DNA of 44,954 nt from NCBI RefSeq assembly GCF_003688935.1, contig NZ_REGE01000015.1, positions 1 through 44,954 of the forward strand, read 5' to 3'. The notes under the pieces were generated by a model. It was not told where the DNA came from, ran no database searches, and was given only the letters and a program-made list of their open reading frames with translations. Of the stretch, positions 35,001 to 42,343 are shown piece after piece. The translations under genes were made by a program, and so were the position numbers. Positions within the stretch are counted from its first letter, which is position 1. Each line of letters starts with the position of its first letter. Origin of the DNA: Corynebacterium macginleyi. Lineage in GTDB: Bacteria > Actinomycetota > Actinomycetes > Mycobacteriales > Mycobacteriaceae.

Positions 35001-35467
35001 AGCTTGCCCAAGGTTGCGTTCAAATCATCAAGCTGATTCTTGTGCTTCTCCTCAGCAACGCGAGTATTAATCTCAGCTTGCTCTAGCTTTTCCGTCTCAC
35101 CAATAAGGCGTGCTTTCGCCTCCTTGACCTTGGCGAGCTCAGCAAGACCCTTGTCGCCGCTCTCCAGAGCATTCTGGTACTTTTCTTCCGCATCCTGCAG
35201 CTTAAGAGTAGCGGCCTCCACCTTTTCTTTCTGCGCCGCCTGCTTCGCCGCAGACTTCTCATAAGCACGGTCCAAGTCCTGCAACTTCGACGACGACGCC
35301 CGCACCTGACGTTCAAGGTTTTCAACACTGCTGCCCAACCCGTCACTGATGGCCTTACCAGCGGCCTCGCCCGACTTTTTCGCGGGCTTCTCCAGGCGCT
35401 CAGAAAACTCCTTGGACATCCCTTTGAAAGTTGGCACGACGGGGACGGATACGAATCCAGCAGCCAT
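29078..35467 (-). CDS. tape measure protein with embedded peptidase-like domain, 2129 aa
   Basis: Tape measure proteins set the tail length. The N-terminus starts VSVPVVPTFKGMSKEFS, as in many actinophages. Coiled coils, a TP901-like core (residues about 220-480), hydrophobic segments and several W-rich repeats of 44-45 residues follow. Around residues 1140-1270 an NlpC/P60-like peptidase is seen: YVLGGSADGGGGTDCSGFMSG with the catalytic Cys, and GGHTAGTL with a His. Such domains help cross the cell wall. I chose ATG 35467 because GAGG lies eight bases upstream; a GTG at 35491 would add eight residues. At this length the tail should be roughly 320 nm, from the usual ratio of about 1.5 Å per residue. 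Confidence 0.93.
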   Translation of the reverse strand: MAAGFVSVPVVPTFKGMSKEFSERLEKPAKKSGEAAGKAISDGLGSSVENLERQVRASSSKLQDLDRAYEKSAAKQAAQKEKVEAATLKLQDAEEKYQNALESGDKGLAELAKVKEAKARLIGETEKLEQAEINTRVAEEKHKNQLDDLNATLGKLGDAQKENAHGAKESAGAMREAGDAADDAAAKSERLENWQLKAAAGFTALAGGAAVVGKALFDMGSQFDDAYDSIRVGTGASGQAFDDLKESMRNVATESIGVGSDMGAIGSTLADLNTRLGLTGEPLEKMTSQFLQLQNLGVDADINEVSKAMSGFGVEAKDMPGALDELFQISQATGLTITDLSKSAVKAGPALRGFGFSMADSAALVGQMDKAGLDADKTLQSMQRALAGFAAEGRDAPEALKETIGSIEDFIKAGDEAAAINMAAGIFGTRGATQFVDAVKTGTLSVEDFMGATGATSDTIADMAEQTADFAERWDQFKTRVMVALEPVATELYKSLVPALDFAAEKFESLAKWVTDSLIPAFKDFGEWVQKNSDWLIPLSVALGTFAGSITAAVVAVKAWNGALGLYKKVTELATVETKLFNKALKTNVIFVVISAVAALVAGLTWFFTKTETGKKIWAQFMDVLKSGWDTVKEKMSGFFSWAKDLWDSAVQKFGEAREAMAPIIDAVQEVARVIVEKVVGAFTWWAETVVSVFAAVWGKIFEFLGYIKDKFWPIIQTVFTKVGGLLSNFGDSLSWAWGNIIRPVFQALADFATNVLWPGLQQVFTRIGDAWKALSDTFSALWSWIRDSVLRPMADFFQNTLWPAIQNVLGWIGEKWQWMSDRLSAVVNWIYDNVIMFYVNALKTLWDNVQQVINWIADKWQWMADRLSDVWNWIYQNVILRAIDGYKNLWKNFLDVVTWISEKWDWMGAQLHKGWAWINDRVFTPFKDGLTQLKSFFGTVVDGIRSVWDGLKSVLAKPINFMINTVYNDGIAKAWDTIAGFLPLEPKTAKRLSPIGGYATGGAIRGKGTGTSDDILAWLSNGEHVWTAQDVRDIGGQSAMYAMRDALKHGRGFTFDGKNLALLPRVDSRVGDLAGAAPGLFPQGAFKDGGEVRPMWELQLEKGHLWAKSRHGRPYVLGGSADGGGGTDCSGFMSGIADVMGGGSGARQWATMAFNGGGNSQYPAGPQGFVAGLKGNTFSIGVTNGGAAGGHTAGTLGATSRVGAVNVESGGSPSLVKYGAGAAGANDSYFTTHYHLPIGPGGAFEIGKGSGGPSPDMMRAYVSNKVEGAIDKIMGPIAARLPSGPPSWKEIPRGVYDKGKKSMADKTADIVTNLGDRLSTVFTAAKEVGDIVRDGARGVMDLAGRAIGLHDSGGWLQNGNLALNLSGKPEPVLTNAQWASVSEMVKSLGDLVPAIKKQTEAIAQATDSAQDWFMKVGDYNSVEGINARQGVRRLLDLGLDLPGTEVITQVLDAEDTLWDSRARAIGHVQNLADKEKALQEARQAAAELANRPAGVSADDQKKIDDAQKALDEAKAEKAKADSDDARAKAADKVTEAEEKLKQVREGVDKNSEENAQKHAEEVIRANDAVAKAEQELVAARKQQAMDLDNIVLVSQAQVSGLLPMVEKFANQLVTLGVPAAAVGAGLAPLTGGLSAMAAFVGPAGITLGMALDLLKAGIAIIKKIVAAVKEIIEKVRKARLDALKALADGWAVIADYAKLTMELETNAAKLQQALVRGANAQREAEYNLMLAQHDRYIAEAEGALKVAEARLALDAEIKRGATIAQLKLMGLHEDWDSYLAYQAMKSQGVLEQWSDAAISALYTYEKARAEALKGEVTARLEHIKAEAALAAAARQNLRNQQDLLAAHERLIRMSAKVAGVDLVEATGTAQVAKLMSEMAQLTQAMNKNTLGKWGARLGAQGSFANEYRGQKAKLEGLREALDAVVKETGVTIDRGELDRTLKLMARAAYRGGTPMDVLRARMPQLADAETALRVNEALKPIYDARDQKKQLERQVEDFKSEMDLYEKSNPLERTIKGLEYTIKSLEQSAGAFAKGNEGLRGEYLRAAQANSDAAAAAGVNWKLDKKYANQGVRDQIRRETTIHLDGSKMYTADQIDQLLAEVTAGTSAAYRMVRSASEVATARRKERV
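32740..33330 (-). repeat. W-rich 44-residue repeats inside the tape measure gene
   Basis: At least four units of 44-45 codons are visible, each around a core like WIGEKWQWMSDRLS...NWIYDNV (the next two read WIADKWQWMADRLS and WISEKWDWMGAQLH). The period is 132 nt in the last three. Length change by unit gain or loss would change tail length. Confidence 0.8.
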
Positions 35468-35491
35468 TTCAAAAACCTCAATTTCCCCCAC

Positions 35492-36190
35492 CTACGTGCG
35501 ATTTAATTCCTCCAGCATCCGCAGCGACTCCGACTGCGAAGACTCAAACGACCGGCCACGACCATCCGACAACACGCGCCGGCGGTCTTGGCTCATGCGC
35601 TCACGCTTTTGCGCGGCAATACGCGCCTGCTCAGCCTCTTGCTCCAAATCAGTAGGCGACTTAATAAACGAATGCTCAAACCCCTGGTCCATGAAACTGG
35701 TGTGGAAAAGAACGGCCGCAAGGCCTGCTTTGTCAATCGGTTGCACGTCGAAACGCTTCGCACCCACACGTGTTTCCGGCCGGTCCAGCAAATCCTGATA
35801 CAGCGCCACTACACGGCGCGTAGACAGGGGACCTTCAGGGGCGAGCCAGTCACGAATATCCACCCCGATACGCAGCAGGTCTACTTCGAGTAGGTCGGCA
35901 TCTTCGAGGGCGTGAGTGGCCAGTGCTAGCTTGAAAATACTCAGCCCCACCGCCTCCAGGTACGCGGCAAGTTGGTCATTGAGCCCACCGTTGACCATCG
36001 CCGTGGTCATGGACTTTATCCGCGAGTCATCATCCATCAGCCGCCACAGTAGGCGCGGGTTGACCAGCAACTCGGGTAGGTCGTCGGGGCCGAGCCACAT
36101 GGGGTCACGCCGCGCCCTAAAGCACCGGCGACCGCACGTGAACTCCACCCAGCTGCCCGGCTCATCGTCCAAAATCAGCCGGACGGACAT
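35492..36190 (-). CDS. tail assembly chaperone 2-like protein, 232 aa
   Basis: It is between the first chaperone gene and the tape measure gene, the constant place for the second tail chaperone. The protein is helical and has a charged C-terminus (AEQARIAAQKRERMSQDRRR). Siphophages often make this as a -1 frameshift extension of the first one. Here it begins at its own ATG overlapping the previous stop (TAATG), and no good slippery heptamer is seen. The function is inferred from position. Confidence 0.65.
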   Translation of the reverse strand: MSVRLILDDEPGSWVEFTCGRRCFRARRDPMWLGPDDLPELLVNPRLLWRLMDDDSRIKSMTTAMVNGGLNDQLAAYLEAVGLSIFKLALATHALEDADLLEVDLLRIGVDIRDWLAPEGPLSTRRVVALYQDLLDRPETRVGAKRFDVQPIDKAGLAAVLFHTSFMDQGFEHSFIKSPTDLEQEAEQARIAAQKRERMSQDRRRVLSDGRGRSFESSQSESLRMLEELNRT

Positions 36191-36549
36191 TACTTCTTGT
36201 ACTTCTCAGACTCGGGCAGGTCATCTGCACGCTGAATAACCGGGGCGATGACCTCACGCAAGTCTTTTTGTGTCGCACCAACCCAATCCAAGAGCGTACG
36301 AGTCGGATCGGGCAATTTCGCCATAAGCATTCCGCCAACGTTGCCTTCAGCAACTAGCGCAGCGAAAGATGCAGGCAGGTCATCATTATCTAAGAAGACG
36401 CTAACATCGACTTTCACGCCGTTGGTAAGCTCTACCCCCTTTTCGGTGTAGATACGGTTCTCGACGCTCCAGTTAACTTCGGGTGCTTTGTCAAGGACCT
36501 CAATCTCGTCGCTGGTCTTCTTGGTGGTGTTTTTCTTTGCCGTGGTCAT
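36190..36549 (-). CDS. tail assembly chaperone 1, 119 aa
   Basis: The true start is ATG 36549 (MTTAKKNTTKKTSDEIEVLD), with AGGAGGAATC ahead; the longer frame is not real. The sequence (LTNGVKVDVSVFLDNDDLPASFAAL, DPTRTLLDWVGATQKDLREVI) fits the small acidic chaperone that keeps the tape measure soluble. It lies between the major tail protein and chaperone 2, after a hairpin. Confidence 0.75.
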   Translation of the reverse strand: MTTAKKNTTKKTSDEIEVLDKAPEVNWSVENRIYTEKGVELTNGVKVDVSVFLDNDDLPASFAALVAEGNVGGMLMAKLPDPTRTLLDWVGATQKDLREVIAPVIQRADDLPESEKYKK

Positions 36550-36638
36550 GGTGATTCCTCCTATGGAATTGAATAAAGCCCCGCGCTTTACGGGGACTAT
36601 AAAAGTGGTGGTGATTCCTCGACCTAAAGTCTGGTGTA

Positions 36639-36676
36639 GGGCCCTGCGCGGAATCACCACAAAAGACGCAGGGCCC
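36639..36676 (-). promoter_or_regulatory. strong hairpin after the major tail protein gene
   Basis: GGGCCCTGCG (36639-36648) and CGCAGGGCCC (36667-36676) are a perfect 10-bp stem with an 18-base loop. No T run follows on the minus strand. It may limit read-through, so that less chaperone than tail protein is made. GGTGATTCCTC is repeated nearby at 36549-36559 and 36609-36619. Confidence 0.65.
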
Positions 36677-36685
36677 ATCAACCCA

Positions 36686-37552
36686 CTACAGCTGCTCGCT
36701 ACCTGCAGAGTCGCCGGACTCCTCCTCAGACCCAGGCAAGCCGCCAGCTTCCTCTTCCTCAGAACCAGCGCCCGGGCCGCGAGGCTCGTCACTCGGGCGA
36801 ACACCCTCAGAAGACCCCTCAGCAACCTCATCAGTCTCCGGGTTCTTGTACTCATACAAGTTGACGTGGTCGGACTTGTCCTCGGCCACGACCATTGCGG
36901 TCAGGCCACTGGAAGAAGCCTGCGGGTGGAACGCCGTACCGGCTTCAATCTGAGCCTTGACGTCAGCGACGTCCTTAAAGACCTTCTCCTCCACGCGGAC
37001 CACGGAGCCATCCTCTCCGACGATGTAGAAACGCTCCTCGTAGTAGCGCTCATCGTCACCGTTGTTGAACGTAATCTGAACCGGGCGAGCCTGCGGGTCC
37101 TTAGCGGTCGCACGCTCATTGACCACCAGGTCAGCCTTTTCACGAGACACCCAAATACGCACCAGACCAGAGGTGAACTTATGCACGAAAGCCACGTATG
37201 CCTTTGCGACCTGGTCAGAGTGCTTGCCGTAGGTGGTGCCGTCCTGCACAACCGCGCCCGGGTTTTCGATGTAACGCATCACCGGCGAGCCAGCGATACC
37301 ATCCACCGCGGCGGTAATAGCGCCGGAAGTGTAGGAAGTAGAAGACTGACCACCGGTCAGGTTCGTGGTGTTGGACGAGACCTCACGGGTGTGGGAGTGC
37401 TGGGAGTCGGTAGGCTCCAGGCCGAGGGATTCCCACTCACCAACGAAAGCACCGGTCTTCTTGTCGATGATTGGAGTGTCGGAAAAGTTGACGAGTACTT
37501 CGCGGTCTTCCAAGACGCGCAGGTCAAGGCCAACACTACGATTCTTAGCCAT
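36686..37552 (-). CDS. major tail protein, 288 aa
   Basis: A beta-rich protein of the usual tail tube size, in the correct place. The core runs to residue about 235 (NRSVGLDLRVLEDREVLVNF, then GIAGSPVMRYIENPG, KFTSGLVRIWVSREKADLVV). The last 50 residues are a Glu/Gly/Ser-rich low-complexity tail. It should form the tail tube by polymerising. AAAGGGG precedes the ATG. Confidence 0.85.
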   Translation of the reverse strand: MAKNRSVGLDLRVLEDREVLVNFSDTPIIDKKTGAFVGEWESLGLEPTDSQHSHTREVSSNTTNLTGGQSSTSYTSGAITAAVDGIAGSPVMRYIENPGAVVQDGTTYGKHSDQVAKAYVAFVHKFTSGLVRIWVSREKADLVVNERATAKDPQARPVQITFNNGDDERYYEERFYIVGEDGSVVRVEEKVFKDVADVKAQIEAGTAFHPQASSSGLTAMVVAEDKSDHVNLYEYKNPETDEVAEGSSEGVRPSDEPRGPGAGSEEEEAGGLPGSEEESGDSAGSEQL

Positions 37553-37628
37553 TAGTATCCCCTTTCAAAGGACATAAATAGAAATTATGACCACCCCGTA
37601 CAAGGCGGCCACTAGATAAAATGTGTGA

Positions 37629-38054
37629 TTACTGCGCCGACGGGGTAAAAAACATCTTCGCGATACCGACCGACAAAGACATCGTCGCCACAAACCCCGT
37701 CGGCTGATACGACGGGCCAGACCCAAAAAACCGCGAGCCAGACCGGGACACACCCAGCCCAATACCCGTCATTCCTTGGGTCAAAGCGGTGTACAAGTTG
37801 CGACCAAGACGGCGCACCATCTCGTGGTCAGGCCCATACACGCTGATTTTGACGAGGTCACGTGAATGCGCCACCCCGTCCACCTCTGCCGTATCCCCAC
37901 CAACCACGACGGCCAAACCGTCCGTGTGGCAGTTATACCCATCCGGCAGGAAGTGCAGGTGCAGCATATCCGCATCCTCTTCAGAAAAGAGTTTCGCAAC
38001 ATGCTTGCGCACCAATGCAGGCGGGTCCGGAGTTATCCCAAAATCAGGACGCAT
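37629..38054 (-). CDS. tail terminator-like protein, 141 aa
   Basis: The gene stands between the connector genes and the major tail gene, where the tail terminator is found. The sequence MRPDFGITPDPPALVRKHVA, then LVKISVYGPDHEMVRRLGRNLYTALT, fits a small alpha/beta protein with the right length. It overlaps the preceding gene by 11 bp. Confidence 0.7.
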   Translation of the reverse strand: MRPDFGITPDPPALVRKHVAKLFSEEDADMLHLHFLPDGYNCHTDGLAVVVGGDTAEVDGVAHSRDLVKISVYGPDHEMVRRLGRNLYTALTQGMTGIGLGVSRSGSRFFGSGPSYQPTGFVATMSLSVGIAKMFFTPSAQ

Positions 38055-38343
38055 CCTTCACCGCCTTGGTCAAAAAGCCGTCCTTAGCTTGCTTCGCAAC
38101 CGCACCCGGGTGCCGCACCATCACAATGTGCGTAGGGCGCAAAGTATTGCGAGTCGCGAGGGTAACTTTCACCGCATCGCCGCCACCACGCAAAAATGCT
38201 TTATCGCGAGCAGACAGCTCATTGACCTCGGGCCAGCGAGCCTCAATAAACCGCTTCACCTGCTCCGCTTTCTTACGCGACGCGTCCCGAACCTGCGGAG
38301 TAGCCGCCAATTCCTTGAACAACTTGTGATAATCAAGCGACAT
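38044..38343 (-). CDS. head-tail connector, HK97 gp10/DUF5403-like, 99 aa
   Basis: ATG 38343 gives a short basic protein (MSLDYHKLFKELAATP, then HIVMVRHPGAVAKQAKDG). The position among connectors and the overall form match small neck proteins seen in actinobacterial siphophages. The start I use is internal to a longer frame that has no ribosome site. Confidence 0.65.
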   Translation of the reverse strand: MSLDYHKLFKELAATPQVRDASRKKAEQVKRFIEARWPEVNELSARDKAFLRGGGDAVKVTLATRNTLRPTHIVMVRHPGAVAKQAKDGFLTKAVKDAS

Positions 38344-38701
38344 TGCCGGACACCTCCCCCCGCTCGACAACGAACACAACTTTCGGCTGATGCCACCCCA
38401 CCACGGGGCGACGCCCCACCGAATAATCAAAAGACTGACGCTGCTGCACTATGTAATCTTCACCACGAATCGTGACCGTATCCCCATCAGCCACGACCGT
38501 GCCTGCAGGAGCTATCACCTGCAGTTTCGTAATGTCACCATGCACGAAACCATCACCGCGAACGACCTGGTCCCCCGCCGGCGACACCACACAATGCTCA
38601 ATTACACGCCCCGGCGCGTACTGCGGCCTGCCACGATGGTCACGGCCCACCACCTCGCCTTTAACGGTGATGGGCTCACCAGCCTGGTCAGGACGAATCA
38701 T
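38333..38701 (-). CDS. head-tail stopper-like protein, 122 aa
   Basis: The protein is beta-rich (ITVKGEVVGRDHRGRPQ, TVVADGDTVTIRGEDYIVQQ), as in head completion/stopper proteins. ATG 38701 overlaps the preceding stop (TAATG) and has AAAGGTGG ahead. An ATG at 38722 exists but is less likely. Confidence 0.65.
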   Translation of the reverse strand: MIRPDQAGEPITVKGEVVGRDHRGRPQYAPGRVIEHCVVSPAGDQVVRGDGFVHGDITKLQVIAPAGTVVADGDTVTIRGEDYIVQQRQSFDYSVGRRPVVGWHQPKVVFVVERGEVSGNVA

Positions 38702-39123
38702 TATGACCACCTTTCCGGCCACCGGCGCGGTTGCGGGAAACGACCACGCGCCCCCTCACGCCACAACCCAAGAAGCTTCAAAAGGTCGTCGGTTAGCCGC
38801 ACCCCACCCCACGAGACGGAATCCACGTCAGCAAACGTCACCGAATCCGACTGTGGCCCCGTCGTAGACGAAATAGACCGCATGCCAGCATTCCCACCCA
38901 CCAAGGTGGCGGCAGACACCATTTCAAGCACAGCCCGGCGCGCCGCCGACTCCAGCCACGGCACTGTCACCAGCTCCGCATCAAAGTCACGGCCCGCCCG
39001 CATGAAAGCCACATCAATGAGCTCAACGGCATCATCAATGAGTACCTGCAGGCGCTTTGTTTCAGCGTCGGTTAGCTCACGTGGTAGGCGGTCTGCCACA
39101 TAGGCAGCATTGATGTTCAGCAC
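38701..39123 (-). CDS. head-tail adaptor protein, 140 aa
   Basis: A helical protein (LTDAETKRLQVLIDDAVELI, ESAARRAVLEMVSAA) with a C-terminal TFADVDSVSWGGVRLTDDLL, a pattern typical for the adaptor ring (gp6/gp15-like) of actinophages. The start is GTG 39123, with GGAGG seven bases upstream. Confidence 0.72.
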   Translation of the reverse strand: MLNINAAYVADRLPRELTDAETKRLQVLIDDAVELIDVAFMRAGRDFDAELVTVPWLESAARRAVLEMVSAATLVGGNAGMRSISSTTGPQSDSVTFADVDSVSWGGVRLTDDLLKLLGLWREGARGRFPQPRRWPERWS

Positions 39124-39140
39124 GGCTAACCTCCACTTCT

Positions 39141-39470
39141 TTATTGGGTTGCCCCAATGAGTTCTTTCTTCGACAAACCCTTAGTGACAATGCCTTGGGC
39201 TTCGGCGTATTTCCGCCAGTCATCTATCGGCGCGGCCTTAGCTGGGCGCGGCACATCACCACCCTTTGGCGCGGCAGCGGGCTTTTCAACCTCCTGCTCT
39301 ACCAGGGCGGGCTTACTCTCCGGTTTCTTGGCAGTGTGGTCAGTCTCATGACGCACAGCGCCGCAACTATCCAGCCACCCGGCAGTCGCATCATCTACCT
39401 CAACGACAGAACCCGGAGGCAACAAAATGTCCTCCGGGTTCCAGTACTTCGCGAGCGTGACTGTGACCAT
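39141..39470 (-). CDS. small head protein with SAP/Lsr2-like end, 109 aa
   Basis: The N-terminal half has short beta strands (GSVVEVDDATAGWLDSCGAV). A Lys/Pro/Ala linker and a C-terminal helix pair (DDWRKYAEAQGIVTKGLSKK) resemble SAP or Rho-N type DNA/RNA binding ends. The start overlaps the major capsid stop (TAATG). Proteins like this are common between capsid and adaptor genes; function is unknown. Confidence 0.65.
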   Translation of the reverse strand: MVTVTLAKYWNPEDILLPPGSVVEVDDATAGWLDSCGAVRHETDHTAKKPESKPALVEQEVEKPAAAPKGGDVPRPAKAAPIDDWRKYAEAQGIVTKGLSKKELIGATQ

Positions 39471-40417
39471 TAGGCAATACCAGTGAGCTTGACGATGGCC
39501 TTCGGGTTATCCACCGCGATGGCACGCTTGCGCACCAGGTCAGAGCGCCACGACATCGTCGGCCCGCCCAGCTGAGTGTCGCCACCCTCGGAATACATCG
39601 GGGTCGCGGTCAGCGGCATCGTATCGGACTTGAAACCCACACCCTGAGCCTCGAAGACGTAGGCGGTGCCCTGCTCAATCAGCCGCGATGTGGCCACACG
39701 CAGGGTGCCGAAAAGCTCCGTGTTTCGCAGACCGCCAAAGATGGAATCACCATTCTGGTCCAGGAAGATGGGGTTGTCTAGCGCGGCGTTGCCGATGTAG
39801 TACTTCTGCATCTGCTCGTTGCGAACCAGCTTCGTGTAAGAAGCAGGATGCAGCAAAATAGTGTTCGGCTCATAGTCGAACTGACGGTTCAGGTCGCCAT
39901 CCTCGTGCGCGGACTGCACCATCTCGACCGCATCGAACACGTCCTTAACGGGGTCGCCTCCGGTCCACGGGGACGATACCTGCAGCTCCTGCACCTTAGC
40001 GGACTTAAACACCCCCAGGGTGGCCTGGATACCATGACGAATCATGGTCTTTTCCAACGCCCGGATATGGCGGTTGACCTGGTCAACCTTGTTCTCGTTC
40101 TTCATCTCGTACGAGATGCGGATAGCTTCACCGGACTTGATGCCGTAGGCGGCACGTAGCTGCCCAAGCTCCGGGGCGGACACGGGGATTTCGCCAAATT
40201 CGGCGATTTCCTCTGCATTGTCCGCGAGGTACTGGCCGGCGGCCTCGCGGAACGCGACCACGCCCTTGTTGCTTTCAGCCTGGCGGAAGAACAGGTCCTC
40301 CAGGAACTGTCCCTGCATGCCGTCAACAACGCGCTGAGGAATAAAAGTTGGGTCCTCCAACATTTCGTTCACGGTCAGCTTAGGCCCGTCGTAGGCACTC
40401 GTAATGAGTTCTGCCAT
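39470..40417 (-). CDS. major capsid protein, 315 aa
   Basis: Signatures of HK97-fold coat proteins of actinobacterial phages: VNEMLEDPTFIPQRVVDGMQ, SYEMKNENKVDQVNRHIRAL, ILLHPASYTKLVRNEQMQKYY. The size is typical. AAGGAGAAAACAT precedes the ATG. The protease upstream is expected to remove an N-terminal or separate scaffold during maturation. Confidence 0.9.
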   Translation of the reverse strand: MAELITSAYDGPKLTVNEMLEDPTFIPQRVVDGMQGQFLEDLFFRQAESNKGVVAFREAAGQYLADNAEEIAEFGEIPVSAPELGQLRAAYGIKSGEAIRISYEMKNENKVDQVNRHIRALEKTMIRHGIQATLGVFKSAKVQELQVSSPWTGGDPVKDVFDAVEMVQSAHEDGDLNRQFDYEPNTILLHPASYTKLVRNEQMQKYYIGNAALDNPIFLDQNGDSIFGGLRNTELFGTLRVATSRLIEQGTAYVFEAQGVGFKSDTMPLTATPMYSEGGDTQLGGPTMSWRSDLVRKRAIAVDNPKAIVKLTGIA

Positions 40418-40449
40418 TATGTTTTCTCCTTAAAGTTCAGGTACTTTTC

Positions 40450-40881
40450 TTAGCCCTCGGACATGCCCGCAGCCGCAGGCGCAGCTACTGCCGGGGTCAC
40501 CAGGGTCGTCTTTACGGTCTTGCCCGCACCATTACGCGCAGCAACACCCACCAGCAGCGAGCCAGAGCCGGACACCTTGCCGTCAGCGGCGGCATACACC
40601 GGCGCACCCTGCTTAATGTCCTCAGCCGTGCCAGCAACCTCCAGCGGCACCGTTGCCGGGCCGATGTGCACAGCAACGGTGCCCGGCGCGCCCAACGCCA
40701 ACGTATTAGAAGGCTGTTCCTCTACTGGGGCGGACGCGTTCTCAGTGACCGCGCCAAACACCGGGCCAGCAGCCACAGCGTGCTTCACACCCTTTTCGCC
40801 CACCTGCACTAGGCGGAACTTGGTGACGTCTTCCTCGGCCTTGAAGCTAATCGGGCCTGAACGAAAAGTTGGATTCGACAT
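40450..40881 (-). CDS. capsid decoration protein, DUF2190-like, 143 aa
   Basis: The sequence GPISFKAEEDVTKFRLVQVGEKGV, then AGTAEDIKQGAPVYAAADGK is typical for DUF2190 decoration proteins that trimerise on the capsid. It sits between protease and major capsid genes. AGGAGTAATT precedes the ATG. Confidence 0.8.
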   Translation of the reverse strand: MSNPTFRSGPISFKAEEDVTKFRLVQVGEKGVKHAVAAGPVFGAVTENASAPVEEQPSNTLALGAPGTVAVHIGPATVPLEVAGTAEDIKQGAPVYAAADGKVSGSGSLLVGVAARNGAGKTVKTTLVTPAVAAPAAAGMSEG

Positions 40882-40894
40882 AGTTAATTACTCC

Positions 40895-42343
40895 TTAGTG
40901 AAAATTCGTGCGGGCCAAAAAACCCAGTTGGTCAGCCTTGCTACGGACAGCCTTAGACGCATCAGGTTCAACGTCCTTGCCGTAGCCAATCTCCACCCGC
41001 GGGATAGTTCCGGCGGGGTTCGAGCCGTAGATGTCACGAGCGGCATCAGGGTCACGCTTCATCGCAGCAATAGCCTTGCCACGACGAGCGGCAGAAATAC
41101 GACCTTCTTTAATCCAGCCGTCCACCTCCGCCACAAGTTTTGCTTCCTTCTGCTCCTCCATAGCCTTCCAACCATGCTGGGCGGCGGCCTTGAGCTCGTT
41201 GTAGGTCTCAGCATCCAAGGTGACAGTGTCCTCCGCAGTCGCGGCAGGCGCTGGCGTCACCTCCGGGGCGGCGTCAGTGTTCTGAGACTCAGCCGCAGCC
41301 TTTACCGTCACCGGAATCGTAAACTCAGTCACCTCACCATCACTCTCAGCGGTGACAGTGAACGCAACCTCCGCGCCTGGTTCCACACCGGACGGGGCGG
41401 TTATCTTCAGCACACCAGATTCCTCATTGAGCTCACCAGACCAGCCCTCCGGTGTATCACCCAACGAAAAGACCAAGCCTGCAGGAACCTCCTCACTCGG
41501 CCCGACCTCAACCTCACCAGTAGGCACGACGCTAGTGTCCTCCGGGTAGGTCAGGTCAACCTTGGCGGTGACGGTTACTTCCTCATTAAAAAAGCCGGAG
41601 AGTGCAGCCTGCACATCCTCCGGTGTCTTACCCAGCTCCTGGGCAAGCTGATTCAGAATACCCACGGTATCCCCTTTCTGCCCATCACTGGGCGTTGTGT
41701 TGTCGTCCCCCGATTCCGACCGGGTGACAGGCGGCGGCGGAGCCGCAGCCCGGGTTTCAATCTCAGGAACACCACGGCCGCCAACATGCTTAGCGAACCG
41801 CGACCGCTGCGCCGCCATTACCGCGTGACGCTTCTCGGCACGCGCCGACTTCTCCAGCTCGTCAACAGCATCAGCCAGACCAGCCTCAACCGCCTGCTCA
41901 GCAGTAAAGGTCGTGTCCTGCTTCATTAGCTCACGCCAATATTCAGGCTCCTGCCCTGTTTTCTCGGCGTAAATGGTGGCGAGGTTGTCTGTAATCTGAT
42001 TCAGGTCTGCGGATAGCTGCGCCATCTCCTCAGAGTTACCCACCCCCTGCGACCATGCCCCGTGAATAAGCAAGCTCGAGTTAGGCGACATAATTAGACG
42101 GTCAGCACCACCAACGGCAATAAACGACGCCGCAGACGCGGCCATACCGTCCACATACACCGTCACTTCATCCGGGTATCGACGTAGCGCGTTAAGGATT
42201 GAAATTCCTGCGTAGACATCGCCGCCAAAAGAATCGACGCGGACAGTCACAGGGCCATTCGCGTTGTTTAGCTGGTTAACAATGTCTTTCGCTTGAACTT
42301 CAAACCCGATATCTCCATAGATAAGAATCTCGTTCAAGGTCAC
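40895..42343 (-). CDS. ClpP-like capsid maturation protease with YPDG-like domain and scaffold part, 482 aa
   Basis: Residues 1-200 are an S14/ClpP-like protease: SFGGDVYAGISILNALRR, catalytic Ser in GMAASAASF near residue 72, His in LIHGAWSQG near 94. After a low-complexity linker, residues about 260-355 form an Ig-like domain with the YPDG/Rib pattern: VDLTYPEDTSVVPTGEVEV, GWSGELNEESGVLKITAP, GAEVAFTV. The C-terminal 120 residues (ETYNELKAAAQHGWKAMEEQK) look like a scaffold. It overlaps the portal gene by 4 bp. The YPDG-like domain is unusual here, since it belongs to cell-surface proteins. Confidence 0.85.
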   Translation of the reverse strand: MTLNEILIYGDIGFEVQAKDIVNQLNNANGPVTVRVDSFGGDVYAGISILNALRRYPDEVTVYVDGMAASAASFIAVGGADRLIMSPNSSLLIHGAWSQGVGNSEEMAQLSADLNQITDNLATIYAEKTGQEPEYWRELMKQDTTFTAEQAVEAGLADAVDELEKSARAEKRHAVMAAQRSRFAKHVGGRGVPEIETRAAAPPPPVTRSESGDDNTTPSDGQKGDTVGILNQLAQELGKTPEDVQAALSGFFNEEVTVTAKVDLTYPEDTSVVPTGEVEVGPSEEVPAGLVFSLGDTPEGWSGELNEESGVLKITAPSGVEPGAEVAFTVTAESDGEVTEFTIPVTVKAAAESQNTDAAPEVTPAPAATAEDTVTLDAETYNELKAAAQHGWKAMEEQKEAKLVAEVDGWIKEGRISAARRGKAIAAMKRDPDAARDIYGSNPAGTIPRVEIGYGKDVEPDASKAVRSKADQLGFLARTNFH

